DNA of 32,273 nucleotides from an uncultured Pseudohongiella sp. (GTDB lineage Bacteria; Pseudomonadota; Gammaproteobacteria; Pseudomonadales; Pseudohongiellaceae). Of this stretch, positions 18,808-26,902 are shown one piece after another. Location: positions 1 to 32,273 of the forward strand of contig CACBCS010000019.1 in the NCBI GenBank assembly GCA_902537815.1, read 5' to 3'. Below the pieces are notes generated by a model. The model made no database searches. It saw only the letters and a list, made by a program, of their open reading frames with translations, and was not told the origin of the DNA. Position numbers and translations under genes: made by a program. Position 1 is the stretch's first letter. The number at the start of each line of letters is the position of its first letter.

Positions 18808-19702
18808 TTCGCCACGCTTCCGGCTCTTGCCAACACCACACATCCTGCAGGCTGGAGAACGACAGATAGAACTGTCTTCTCCGGTCTGTATGGGCATTTT
18901 GAATATTACCCCCGACTCTTTCTCTGATGGTGCTGAACTGGCCCGTTCTGATCGATCTGAGTTCAGATTTGATCGCGACAAAGTGCTTTTTAAGGCAGCG
19001 CAGATGGTCCGGGATGGCGCTCAGATACTGGATGTTGGCGGGGAATCTACCAGGCCGGGGGCCAGTCCGGTGCCCGTTGATGAGGAGTTGGATCGGACGA
19101 TCCCTGTTCTCGAAATATTGCGAGCTGAATTCGATGTTCTGCTGTCTATTGATACCAGTACGCCTGCGGTCATGTCTGCAGCCCTCGCTGCCGGCGCCGG
19201 CCTGGTAAATGATGTCAGAGCACTGACTCGTGCCGGTGCCATACAGGTCGTCGCTGAGGCGCAGACGGCCCCGGCAGTTTGTCTGATGCACATGCAGGGC
19301 CAGCCAGTATCAATGCAGGAAACCTTCTCATATGGCAGCGTCGTCGATGAGGTGTTCGGTTTCCTCAAAAAACGTATCGCGGACAGTGAGCAGGCAGGAT
19401 TGGAGCGATCAAGGATTTTGGTCGATCCGGGTTTTGGCTTCGGCAAATCCGTCGAGCACAATTACGAGTTGTTGCGCCGTCTGGATGAATTCCATGAGCT
19501 TGGTGCGCCAATATTGGTGGGTGTCTCCCGAAAATCCATGATTGGTGCCGTTACAGGGCGGTCGGTAGACCGACGACTGTCCGGCTCTGTCGCCGCAACC
19601 AGCCTGGCCTTGCAGGCAGGTGCACATATCATCCGGACGCACGACGTTGCAGATACAGTTGACGCAATCAAGGTGTATCAAGCCTGCCGGAGTGTCGGGT
19701 AG
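18764..19702 (+). CDS. folP: Dihydropteroate synthase
   Basis: Condenses hydroxymethyl-dihydropterin pyrophosphate with p-aminobenzoate; target of sulfonamides. The TIM-barrel signatures are [14 protein letters not shown] (43-56), GGESTRPGA (92-100), [11 protein letters not shown] and GVSRKSMIG. At 312 residues it is about 30 longer than usual because of an N-terminal extension inside the ftsH coding end. GGAG 10 bases before this ATG supports it; GTG at 18785 or TTG at 18827 would give a shorter protein. In most relatives glmM follows directly, but not here. Confidence 0.94.
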   Translation: MASQDRSVVLPASTNSPRFRLLPTPHILQAGERQIELSSPVCMGILNITPDSFSDGAELARSDRSEFRFDRDKVLFKAAQMVRDGAQILDVGGESTRPGASPVPVDEELDRTIPVLEILRAEFDVLLSIDTSTPAVMSAALAAGAGLVNDVRALTRAGAIQVVAEAQTAPAVCLMHMQGQPVSMQETFSYGSVVDEVFGFLKKRIADSEQAGLERSRILVDPGFGFGKSVEHNYELLRRLDEFHELGAPILVGVSRKSMIGAVTGRSVDRRLSGSVAATSLALQAGAHIIRTHDVADTVDAIKVYQACRSVG

Positions 19703-19744
19703 CCGAGCTTATTGCGTCGGTGCATCAACTTGGTTAGTATTGGC

Positions 19745-19760
19745 GCCCGTTTTGCCGGGC
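19745..19760. other. Small hairpin in the folP-tpiA gap
   Basis: GCCCG (19745-19749) pairs with CGGGC (19756-19760) around a TTTTGC loop, followed by the palindrome CTCGCGAG (19762-19769). No T-tract follows. This 91-base gap is where glmM would be expected. Confidence 0.35.
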
Positions 19761-19793
19761 TCTCGCGAGCTTCTGTCGGATAGGTGATATGTC

Positions 19794-20549
19794 ATGCGGC
19801 AACCGCTGGTAGTTGGCAATTGGAAGATGCACGGCAACGCGGGAGGAATTCGGTCCCTGATGGCTGAGTTGATTGAGGCAGAAGGGACATTCTCCGGTGC
19901 AGAAGTCGGTGTTTGTCCGCCTTTCGTCTTTCTGCAGATGGTGACAGAGCTATGCGCTGGTTCGTCTATTCGGGTCGGGGCACAAAATGTGTCGCAACAC
20001 GACAACGGTGCGTTCACCGGGGAAGTGTCTGCTGCGATGCTTGTAGAACTCGGCGCCGCCTATGTGCTGGTTGGGCACTCGGAGCGTCGCGAGCTATTTG
20101 CGGAATCGAGTGAGACAGTGGCGGAGAAATTTTTGGCCGCTCAGGCGCAAGGGCTGACGCCTATCCTGTGTCTGGGTGAGACAATTCAGCAGCGCGAGCG
20201 CGGAGAGACTGAACAAACGGTGCTGGCGCAGCTGGATACCGTCCTAGTAGCGGCTGGTGTCGAAGCGTTCGCAAACAGCGTGCTGGCCTACGAGCCGGTC
20301 TGGGCGATAGGGACGGGTAAGACCGCCTCTCCCGAACAGGCGCAGCAGGTGCACCAGATACTGCGAGAGCACATCGCGGCGACAGATTCCGCTGTCGCTG
20401 ATGCGCTTCGTATCCTTTATGGCGGTAGTGTTAAAGACACCAACGCCAGAGTGCTGTTCAGCCAACCGGATATAGATGGGGTTCTGGTGGGCGGCGCCTC
20501 GCTTGAGGCAGGACAATTTGCCGCTATTTGTGCGAGTATGGAAAACTGA
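19794..20549 (+). CDS. tpiA: Triosephosphate isomerase
   Basis: Interconverts dihydroxyacetone phosphate and glyceraldehyde 3-phosphate in glycolysis and gluconeogenesis. The 251-residue protein has all active-site residues: N9 and K11 (GNWKMHG), H95 (VLVGHSERR) and E167 (YEPVWAIGTGK), with a GGSV phosphate loop near the end. AGGTGA precedes the ATG. It is followed after 2 bases by secG, as in pseudomonads. Confidence 0.98.
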   Translation: MRQPLVVGNWKMHGNAGGIRSLMAELIEAEGTFSGAEVGVCPPFVFLQMVTELCAGSSIRVGAQNVSQHDNGAFTGEVSAAMLVELGAAYVLVGHSERRELFAESSETVAEKFLAAQAQGLTPILCLGETIQQRERGETEQTVLAQLDTVLVAAGVEAFANSVLAYEPVWAIGTGKTASPEQAQQVHQILREHIAATDSAVADALRILYGGSVKDTNARVLFSQPDIDGVLVGGASLEAGQFAAICASMEN

Positions 20550-20551
20550 TC

Positions 20552-20944
20552 ATGGAAACTATTGTCGTTATTGTTCATGTCATCGTCGCGATTGCAATCG
20601 TCGGCCTCGTCCTGCTGCAGCAGGGTAAAGGCGCTGACGCGGGCGCCTCATTTGGCGCGGGTGCTTCCCAGACGGTGTTCGGTTCTTCCGGTAGTGGCAA
20701 CTTTCTAGTTCGTGCCACCACGGTAGCCGCGACCCTCTTTTTTGTTACCAGTCTGCTCCTGGCGGTGTTCGCCAGTAATCGGTCCGGCCTTGGCAGCTCT
20801 TCGGACATCCCGGTCTTGAATCAGGACATTCTGGAAGAAATGACGACTTTGCAGTCTGATGTTCCGGTGCTGGAATCTGAGGAGATCGCACCGGTCTCAA
20901 CTCAGAGCGATTTACCAAGCCTGCCGTCAGATCCGGGCCAATAG
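20552..20944 (+). CDS. secG: Protein translocase subunit SecG
   Basis: An auxiliary subunit of the SecYEG channel. The 130-residue protein has two membrane helices (about 2-22 and 50-70) joined by the conserved cytoplasmic loop LLQQGKGADAGASFG and GASQTVFGS, then a flexible acidic tail. The reading frame is open further upstream to 20528, but that would overlap tpiA and add nine non-family residues; METIVVIVHV is the family start. It lies 54 bases before tRNA-Leu, the conserved secG-leu tRNA linkage. Confidence 0.95.
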   Translation: METIVVIVHVIVAIAIVGLVLLQQGKGADAGASFGAGASQTVFGSSGSGNFLVRATTVAATLFFVTSLLLAVFASNRSGLGSSSDIPVLNQDILEEMTTLQSDVPVLESEEIAPVSTQSDLPSLPSDPGQ

Positions 20945-20998
20945 CTTCCAAGTATGGCCATGTTAAAAGTGCTAGACATGCAGATTCACGAAAATTAT

Positions 20999-21084
20999 GC
21001 CGAAGTGGTGGAATTGGTAGACACGCTATCTTGAGGGGGTAGTGAGCTTCGCTCGTGCCGGTTCAAGTCCGGCCTTCGGCACCA
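20999..21084 (+). tRNA. tRNA-Leu (anticodon GAG)
   Basis: Acceptor GCCGAAG (20999-21005) pairs with CTTCGGC (21074-21080), followed by encoded ACCA. The anticodon stem CTATC/GGTAG encloses TTGAGGG, giving anticodon GAG (codon CUC/CUU). A long variable arm (GAGCTTCGCTC) marks a class II tRNA, and the T arm is CCGGTTCAAGTCCGG. It corresponds to E. coli leuU, which also follows secG. Confidence 0.97.
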
Positions 21085-21173
21085 ATCTATCGTAATATCT
21101 AGTAACCTTGTGGTCCTCAAAAGGCTCCTAGGCCAGTGTTTATAACTACCTAGTTGTATTCCCCAGTAAAAGG

Positions 21174-22292
21174 TTAGTAATAGTCGCCAAGCACTGGAAT
21201 GTCGCGCTTGATCAAGCGCTCAATATTCTTGAGCTGCTTTCTTTCATCCTTACTGACCAAAGACAGCGCTACTCCACTGGCACCAGCACGTCCAGTGCGA
21301 CCAATACGGTGGACGTAATCCTCAGCCACATGTGGAAGGTCGAAGTTAATTACCAATGTCAACAACTCGATATCGATGCCGCGTGCAGCGATGTCCGTGG
21401 CAACCATTACCTGTACGTTGTTGGCTTTAAAATCTGCCAGTGCCTTGGTACGCTGAGCCTGGCTACGATTGCCATGTATCGCAACAGCGGAAATAGAGTC
21501 GCGAGCTAGCTTTTTCACCAGCTTGTTAGCACCGTGTTTAGTGCGGGAGAATACAAGCGCCTGCTCTGTGGTTTCCTGGATCAACTCACTGAGAAGATCC
21601 GCCTTCAATGGCTTCTCCACGAACCACAAGCTCTGTTCGATAGCGTCGACAGTTGAATTACGAGGCGCTACGTCTATTTCTAAAGGATCATGGCAAATGC
21701 TGTTCGCTAGCTTGCGAATCTCTTTGGAAAATGTTGCGGAGAACATCAAGTTCTGACGTTGCGAGGGAATTAAGGCAAGGATTTTGCGAATATCGCGGAT
21801 GAAACCCATATCCAGCATCCGATCTGCCTCATCCAGAACAAGCAACTCGATTTCATCAAAACCGATTGCCCTTTGTTGGTACAAATCCAGAAGCCGTCCT
21901 GGAGTCGCTACCAACAAGTCAACACCATGCCTAAGCTGCTTGAGCTGAGGATTGATATTGACACCGCCGAAGACAACAGCAGATAGCAGATTTTCATGCT
22001 TACCATAGGTCAGGATGCTTTTGTGAACCTGGGCTGCCAGTTCACGAGTTGGTGTTAGAATCAAGGCGCGTACTTTTCCCGACGTCACGCGTGTATGCGG
22101 GCCCAGTTGTTGCAACATAGGTAGCACAAAACCAGCAGTTTTGCCGGTGCCGGTCTGAGCAGCAGCCATCACATCGCCACCAGAAAGAATGGCAGGAATT
22201 GCCTGTATCTGAATAGGAGTTGGCTGGGTGTAGCCTGAATGCGCAACGGCGCGCAACAGGGATTCAGATAGGCCGAGTTTTTCAAAAGTCAT
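21174..22292 (-). CDS. rhlE: DEAD-box RNA helicase, RhlE type, short form
   Basis: An ATP-dependent RNA unwinding enzyme acting in ribosome assembly or RNA turnover. From MTFEKLGL the protein has 372 residues with Q motif PTPIQ, motif I AQTGTGKT (45-52), DEAD (154-157), SAT (185-187) and motif [12 protein letters not shown]. The open frame runs 27 codons further upstream, but those residues are not family-like. RhlE proteins usually carry a long basic C-terminal tail; this one stops soon after the second RecA domain ([12 protein letters not shown]). Base composition is closer to the accessory block than to the backbone. Confidence 0.88.
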   Translation of the reverse strand: MTFEKLGLSESLLRAVAHSGYTQPTPIQIQAIPAILSGGDVMAAAQTGTGKTAGFVLPMLQQLGPHTRVTSGKVRALILTPTRELAAQVHKSILTYGKHENLLSAVVFGGVNINPQLKQLRHGVDLLVATPGRLLDLYQQRAIGFDEIELLVLDEADRMLDMGFIRDIRKILALIPSQRQNLMFSATFSKEIRKLANSICHDPLEIDVAPRNSTVDAIEQSLWFVEKPLKADLLSELIQETTEQALVFSRTKHGANKLVKKLARDSISAVAIHGNRSQAQRTKALADFKANNVQVMVATDIAARGIDIELLTLVINFDLPHVAEDYVHRIGRTGRAGASGVALSLVSKDERKQLKNIERLIKRDIPVLGDYY

Positions 22293-22706
22293 GTGAATCT
22301 CAATTGCAAAATTAATTGCGTAGCGTGATTGGTCATGACGTATCAACCGCTCGGCGAATCGTAGAAGCGGCAATAATCAAGGATCAGATAAATAAATCAA
22401 TACTGGACTGGAATCAGAGAAAAATCAGTCTTGTCGCATGATTGTGCAATCAATAGAAAAGTTCGGAGTGGCTATACCGACGTCTATTTGCCAGCGAATG
22501 CTACAGCAGAAGCGCAGGTTAGGCCAATAAACGGCTTACGTTTTTACTATCTGTGAATCTGAGGCTTGAGGATCTGAGCTAGAAAAATGCACGCACTGCA
22601 CGGAATTATCCTGATTGACACTCGGCGAGTAACACGACTTGACCCAAATTATAAGGCGCTAACCTAACTCTGACTGGTATAAACGGCACAAACGCCTCAG
22701 AAACGG
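22293..22706. other. Non-coding gap between rhlE and the DoxX-like gene
   Basis: These 414 bases are AT-rich with no convincing gene. On the minus strand a TTGATT and GATTAT pair 16 bases apart (around 22380-22410) could serve rhlE, but it is a weak match. No terminator hairpin with a T-run was found. Confidence 0.4.
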
Positions 22707-23099
22707 TTAAAGGTCGCGTGGTCCAAATTTCCATACCCATAGGCTGAGAAGAACACCAAAAACCTGCAGGAAAAGTCGAATGATATGACCGTCTGTAGTT
22801 AGCGAACTCCCGTCGCCAAGTTCAAGGTCATAGATCCACATGTAGATATTTGCGGGATAAACGCACACCAAAAAAGTTGCGCTCCCGAGCCCTGTCATTT
22901 TTCTCGAGCTTGGCAAAATGAAACCGACTCCCAGAGCTAGTTCAACTGCTCCACTGATATATACCCACAACCTTGCAGAGCCGGGGATTGGAGGAACGAT
23001 TGGCTCAAACCATTGAGGGTCAATGAAGTGTAAAGTACCAGCGTAGAGCCAGAAAAAAGCCGCAGCCAAACACACAGCATGCCAAGTGAGATGCTTCAT
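22707..23099 (-). CDS. DoxX-like four-helix membrane protein
   Basis: The 130 residues form about four hydrophobic helices. Features typical of DoxX-like proteins are the N-terminal helix with a TLHF-type turn, then a PPIPG loop, WVYISGAVELALGVG, a short basic loop (SSRKMTG) and VCVYPANIYMW. Such proteins sit in the inner membrane; some relatives are thiosulfate:quinone oxidoreductase subunits, but this subgroup has no assigned substrate. Only a weak ribosome site is visible (AAGGAA, about 12 bases upstream). The next gene on the same strand starts only 17 bases away, so they are likely co-transcribed. Confidence 0.8.
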   Translation of the reverse strand: MKHLTWHAVCLAAAFFWLYAGTLHFIDPQWFEPIVPPIPGSARLWVYISGAVELALGVGFILPSSRKMTGLGSATFLVCVYPANIYMWIYDLELGDGSSLTTDGHIIRLFLQVFGVLLSLWVWKFGPRDL

Positions 23100-23116
23100 A
23101 TATCAGCTTAAATTCC

Positions 23117-23512
23117 TTAACGCTTTTTAAAAGTAAACCAAACAAAGAAAAGCGTGACTACCGTCCCGATGATCAAAGTCCCAAAAGTTAATGATCTTGA
23201 GAGATCAACTAGCTCCAGTCGGCCGTCCCCTCCCGACAGAGTAAGCATCTCGGTGCGGTATTTCACCACCGCGCCTTGCGCAAGCAACCAACGACTCAAC
23301 ATATTTATAGAGAAAGCCGTATACAGCAAAGCCATCAATGCGCTGAAACCCAGAGTTAGAGTGCGAGAGCCTAAATGGCAAGCAATGATTACCGCGAATG
23401 TAGCGCTAATCCAGAACTCGAAGAATCGATCTTGGGCACTGAGGGCCATATAAAAAAGTTGAACTGCTTCATAAAGAGATAACGAACCGTCGTCAGCCAT
23501 ACTATCCACCAT
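23117..23512 (-). CDS. Hypothetical membrane protein, three to four helices
   Basis: I do not recognise this 131-residue protein. It has hydrophobic segments at about 35-50, 53-70 and 108-127, a short polar stretch (about 78-105) between the last two, and a basic C-terminus (FKKR). ATG codons at residues 1 and 5 are both possible starts, and neither has a strong ribosome site. It lies 17 bases upstream of the DoxX-like gene on the same strand, suggesting a two-gene membrane unit. Confidence 0.6.
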   Translation of the reverse strand: MVDSMADDGSLSLYEAVQLFYMALSAQDRFFEFWISATFAVIIACHLGSRTLTLGFSALMALLYTAFSINMLSRWLLAQGAVVKYRTEMLTLSGGDGRLELVDLSRSLTFGTLIIGTVVTLFFVWFTFKKR

Positions 23513-23768
23513 TTTGTTCGAAGAAAGTAGCTATATGAGTCGTACTAAGTATTTCAACCACATCGAAGAAATTCCACATCATCTATTTCGTCAACCTGAC
23601 AGTACGCATTTCTTTCGCATGCAAAATATCCACGCATAATTGAAGTGCTATATTTGTGACGAGCATCTATTCTATGACTCGAACTTAGTGATAGGTTTAC
23701 ATTTCCGAGCACTAAGCATTCCGCTTAGATATTTATGCGTACTAGAAGCTATGGGGACATAAAGAGTG

Positions 23769-24281
23769 ATGGAAAATACAATTATCCTGGCAGTGCAGGT
23801 CATTGCTGCATTCGGAGTCGTCGTATCGGTTTTTTACTTAGGTGTGCAGGTTAGTCAGCAGAATAAAATCACAAAGGCACAGTTCGGATTTTCGTTGACT
23901 CAGAGGTTATACGATCGCTTCTTTCAGACTGCAACGAATCAAGCTTTTTGTAATCTCCTAGCTAAAGACTGGGCACTTGAGGAGCTGGATTCCAGTCAGC
24001 GATGGCAGGCAGGCATGTACATCAACGCTTTGCTGGTGGACATATTCGATACATATGATAAGTGTGAGGCGGGGCTCGTTGACGCTTCTCAGCTCGATAT
24101 GAGATTGAACCTTCTCAAGACGGGCATGATGAAGTTGCCCATAGGGAAAATGTTATGGAACCTCTGGAAGCCAACCCGCAGTAATGAATTTATAAGCTGG
24201 TTCGAACTTCAATTATTTGAAGGAGAGGAAATCCAAGGCTTCGACTTGCGTGAATCTGAAGCAAGCACACAGTTCAGATAA
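23769..24281 (+). CDS. Membrane-anchored protein of unknown function, paralogue of the gene at 29250
   Basis: The 170-residue protein has one N-terminal membrane helix (about 4-24) and a mostly helical soluble domain. It resembles the 170-residue product at 29250 throughout: an N-terminal helix of the same length, LTQRLYDRFF against LNTRVYDRRF, then a D/E-FC..L..DW pattern (FCNLLAKDW against FCEFLSRDW), a VAxYxxxLxVD-like segment, LLKTGMMK against VLKKGIME, and W..Y/W at the end. I cannot name the function. The start is GTG at 23766 or, as chosen, ATG at 23769; GGGGA upstream fits either. Confidence 0.65.
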   Translation: MENTIILAVQVIAAFGVVVSVFYLGVQVSQQNKITKAQFGFSLTQRLYDRFFQTATNQAFCNLLAKDWALEELDSSQRWQAGMYINALLVDIFDTYDKCEAGLVDASQLDMRLNLLKTGMMKLPIGKMLWNLWKPTRSNEFISWFELQLFEGEEIQGFDLRESEASTQFR

Positions 24282-24299
24282 AATATTTGTACGTTCGAT

Positions 24300-24330
24300 T
24301 GCGCGCCGGTCAGACAAGGACCAGCGCGCA
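24300..24330. terminator. Strong hairpin between convergent genes
   Basis: GCGCGC (24301-24306) pairs with GCGCGC (24324-24329), and GGTC (24308-24311) with GACC (24319-24322), around a 7-base loop, with one mismatch. It lies between genes converging from both sides. There is no T-tract, so it may be a processing or Rho-type end and not an intrinsic terminator. Confidence 0.45.
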
Positions 24331-24370
24331 GATTGTCGAACCCGTTCTCTAGAGGAATCAGCGAACCCTG

Positions 24371-24736
24371 CTAAGAAAGAACATAAACATCCATTGTCAT
24401 AGTCCGTTCAAGAGGATTCACGGTGATTCTGCCTAAATTTTGACTACCATCGTTGATGTTTACCAATTCATCCATAATGATTAGCACACCATCTCTTCGC
24501 CAGACGCCTACAGCAGTACCCGAAGCCATTGTGTCCTTGTCGACATAACCTCTTCCCTGAGCGGTATAAGTGCCACCAGTGCCATCCTGATTATAGCTAA
24601 GGTGGTAGCTAGCGTAGACTCGACCGTATTCGCCCATATTGCCTTCGGCTGTGATCACTGATTCGCTGTCACCTAGATCTATAGAAGTAATCTGCATTTC
24701 AGTTCGTGGTTGTCTTTCTTCAAGTGTTAGGGCCAT
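24371..24736 (-). CDS. Small Gly-rich all-beta protein, barrel family copy 1
   Basis: This 121-residue protein has no signal peptide and is made of short beta strands with regularly spaced glycines: TAEGNMGEYGRVYASY, GGTYTAQGRGYVD, SGTAVGVWRRDG. The pattern (EG-x-G-Y-x-V, then YxGxGxG, DGxxxxGxGxGxW, then a DE.N.NDG strand) recurs in the products at 24793 and 27672, so I treat the three as paralogues. Such repeats suggest a small closed barrel like allene-oxide-cyclase or lipocalin-like folds; function is unknown. GAGGA six bases before the ATG supports the start. Confidence 0.65.
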   Translation of the reverse strand: MALTLEERQPRTEMQITSIDLGDSESVITAEGNMGEYGRVYASYHLSYNQDGTGGTYTAQGRGYVDKDTMASGTAVGVWRRDGVLIIMDELVNINDGSQNLGRITVNPLERTMTMDVYVLS

Positions 24737-24792
24737 GTTTTTTCCTCATGGGTTTGTGCTGTGTTTTTGCCAATGATTAAATTAATGCTAGA

Positions 24793-25203
24793 TTATTCAA
24801 GGAATTCAAATGTGCCAGTGGTGCTACCTTCAGCTGAAACGTCATAGCTCCCAACTGCCGCTGTACCATTTAGAAACGAGAATTTTTCTGATTTTGTGTG
24901 ATGATGGTTTATTACTTTGAATGGTACTGACCCGTCTGGATTTGTTCTTGCAGCAGAGCCGCTTCCTTTCATATTGATCACTTCTCCGCATTCAGTTTGC
25001 ATTACACCATCACCAGAGCCGTAGATACTCCCGTCGAATCTTTGAATCTGCTTATAGCTCCAGTGAGCTACATATTTAACATTGCCTAGTGTTCCTTCCG
25101 TGGTGAGATTGACCTCAAAGTTGGAGCCTTCGGCTGTCTCTGGTAGGACAGAGATGCTAGTTATCGTACCGGTTTCCTTTCGTATGTATTCTTTCAAGCT
25201 CAT
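24793..25203 (-). CDS. Small Gly-rich all-beta protein, barrel family copy 2
   Basis: The 136-residue product shares the copy 1 pattern: an ITSIS strand near the start (ITSID in copy 1), TTEGTLGNVKYVAHWSY, GSIYGSGDGVMQ, NMKGSGSAARTNPDGS, and a closing strand GTFEFLE. It has a His-rich patch HHHTKS (about 97-102) not seen in the other copies. There is no signal peptide. AGGA 8 bases upstream of the ATG supports the start. It sits 56 bases upstream of copy 1 on the same strand, so they are likely a tandem duplication. Confidence 0.62.
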   Translation of the reverse strand: MSLKEYIRKETGTITSISVLPETAEGSNFEVNLTTEGTLGNVKYVAHWSYKQIQRFDGSIYGSGDGVMQTECGEVINMKGSGSAARTNPDGSVPFKVINHHHTKSEKFSFLNGTAAVGSYDVSAEGSTTGTFEFLE

Positions 25204-25271
25204 AGTCGAATCCTGTTCTCAATTAAGTTAGTTTGTTGATGAAACGTGGTGGTGCTCAATCTTCCATCTAT

Positions 25272-25655
25272 CTATATTCCTGAGGACGCGGTGATGAATG
25301 TCATAAACGAATCGTCGCATGTGTAGACAGACTGGTATAACTCACCAAACGCTGCCCCTTCAGGTGTGGTTGTGAACCACTCTATTGCTTTGCCGTAATC
25401 TTCAGCCGTCGGAGCAATCCCAATCCAGTTGACTGAATTTGTCTTTATTGGGATTTGCTGAAATCCAGCGTGAGCAGTATAGCTATCAGCTATGCCAGCA
25501 TCCCGAAGGTACTCGGTAAATGCGCCCATCATTGCTGATAGATCCTCCAACGTTTTCCCTTCATTAAGCTCGCATTGATAAATCTCAACGACTGGGCCCG
25601 CCGCGGCTAGTTTCGCAAAAGTACAAAGAATGATTGCTGAAAGAAACTTTTTCAT
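25272..25655 (-). CDS. Predicted secreted alpha/beta protein, unknown function
   Basis: The 127-residue protein opens with a signal peptide (about 1-19, ending AAAG) and then reads EIYQCELNEGKTLEDL, helix, strand, helix with WFTTTPEGAAFG, and a final strand SFMTFI. The beta-alpha-beta layout resembles a single dimeric alpha/beta-barrel (ABM-like) unit. Two cysteines (in YQCEL and YTCDD) could pair in the periplasm. CGGAGG five bases before the ATG is a strong ribosome site. It is divergent from the two-repeat secreted gene at 26140 and may be related to it. Confidence 0.6.
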   Translation of the reverse strand: MKKFLSAIILCTFAKLAAAGPVVEIYQCELNEGKTLEDLSAMMGAFTEYLRDAGIADSYTAHAGFQQIPIKTNSVNWIGIAPTAEDYGKAIEWFTTTPEGAAFGELYQSVYTCDDSFMTFITASSGI

Positions 25656-26139
25656 TTTTCCTCCGAGGAAAATTAGATTTTGTGATAAAAAGCTTGTGTT
25701 TTACTTTTCTGGGTGGCTTCGGAGTCTGACAGAGCATGACGAGTCTTTAATTTAATTGAACGTGTCTCAAAATTTGGGCGATGGTGCGCAAAGCTACGAC
25801 CTAATCAGCGCGATCGACGCTCGTAGGCCCACAGACAGATATCATGCTAACGATACATATTCAAATGCTTTGTCGATTTAGGTATGGTCTCGCGCTTGTG
25901 CCGCTGTGTCGGATTTCGAAAACTGCGCTTTATTTGTGCGTCTGGGCTTTTGCGCCGATTTTTCGCACAAAAAAAGAGCAAAAATTATTCCCCCCTTCTT
26001 TTTTTTGTAAAACCTTCGTCACATTTCATTGATACAACTTGGGATAGCTGTTAACAATGCCGTTGATGAGCTTGTAAGATGGGTGTCCCACCCTTATCCG
26101 GACAATAGTGTCCACAATGACGCCGAGTAGGAACCAAAA
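25656..26139. other. Long divergent intergenic region
   Basis: These 484 bases separate two divergent genes for exported proteins. A 62-codon open frame (25844-26032) lacks a ribosome site and ends in low-complexity sequence, so I do not count it. The region has C- and T-runs (25990-26010) and two tandem hairpins just before the rightward gene. No promoter pair stands out. Confidence 0.45.
26081..26113 (+). promoter_or_regulatory. Two tandem short hairpins before the two-repeat secreted gene
   Basis: GGGTG (26081-26085) pairs with CACCC (26089-26093) around TCC, and GGACA (26100-26104) pairs with TGTCC (26109-26113) around ATAG. They end 26 bases before the ATG at 26140. They could be an operator pair or a folded 5' leader. 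Confidence 0.35.
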
Positions 26140-26847
26140 ATGATTAACATTAAAAAGTATATCTTCAGCAGTGCGCTCGCGCTCTTTTGTACAACAACGC
26201 TTAATGCACAAGTTGGACTGAATTATGACTTCAATGTCCAAGATCCGGCTGCGTTTTTGTATACGATGAATTCATACATGGCCACCGAGGAAGCCTCACG
26301 CTCGGGTGCGACCGTGATCCTGAGACAAAACTTGGCGAATGGTGCTCAGGGCACTACCCACAACTTGGCAGTTATTTGGCCTGACTATGCTTCAATGCAA
26401 TCAAGTCTCACCGCAAACTCGATGTCACAAACGTGGTCTGCTTTTATTTCCTCGATTGGCAACGCTGCCACTCAAGTGGGAACTAGCATGTTTGCCGCGA
26501 CTGGTTTGTCCACAGGAAACGCCTCAGTTGTAACAGCACCTAGTCAAGTCAGACGTTTTATCAACTTCACTGTCGAGCCTCACAACGCCGGTGCTTATGT
26601 TGAAGAGTTGCAGGAACTTTGGGAATCTTGTGACGATTCCGTGCACCATGCTCTATATCAGATTACGGGGACCGGCGAACTGGGTTGGACGCACGCGGTG
26701 GTTCAGACAGCAGCGAATCTTGGAGACTTGCTAGACGGCACTGCTTGCGACTCAGATGCGACTACAGATTTTTTTGCGTCAGTCAGCGATATACGTGAAG
26801 TGAAATACGACTTCGTTGCCGCTGACATGATGATTTGGCAGCCGTAG
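26140..26847 (+). CDS. Secreted two-repeat alpha/beta-barrel-like protein 1
   Basis: The 235-residue product has a signal peptide (about 1-23, ending LNAQ). The mature part consists of two related halves of about 100 residues. The first reads DFNVQDPAAF, VILRQNLANG, TTHNLAVIWPD; the second reads NFTVEPHNAGAYVEEL, HHALYQITG, WTHAVVQTAANL, ending with a strand before WQP. Each half looks like one ferredoxin-like/dimeric alpha-beta barrel unit. It is paralogous to the next gene, sharing DPAA, QNLANG/QYLANG and TH..V. Function is unknown. An AGGA ribosome site precedes the ATG. Confidence 0.62.
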   Translation: MINIKKYIFSSALALFCTTTLNAQVGLNYDFNVQDPAAFLYTMNSYMATEEASRSGATVILRQNLANGAQGTTHNLAVIWPDYASMQSSLTANSMSQTWSAFISSIGNAATQVGTSMFAATGLSTGNASVVTAPSQVRRFINFTVEPHNAGAYVEELQELWESCDDSVHHALYQITGTGELGWTHAVVQTAANLGDLLDGTACDSDATTDFFASVSDIREVKYDFVAADMMIWQP

Positions 26848-26902
26848 CGCGCATTGAATATTGAAGCAAACCACATTACATCAACTATCTAAGGATAATG
26901 TT

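Noticed and set aside
25844..26032. 62-codon open frame in the long divergent gap
   Set aside because: No ribosome site, irregular composition and no likeness to any family; its end is built from homopolymer runs.
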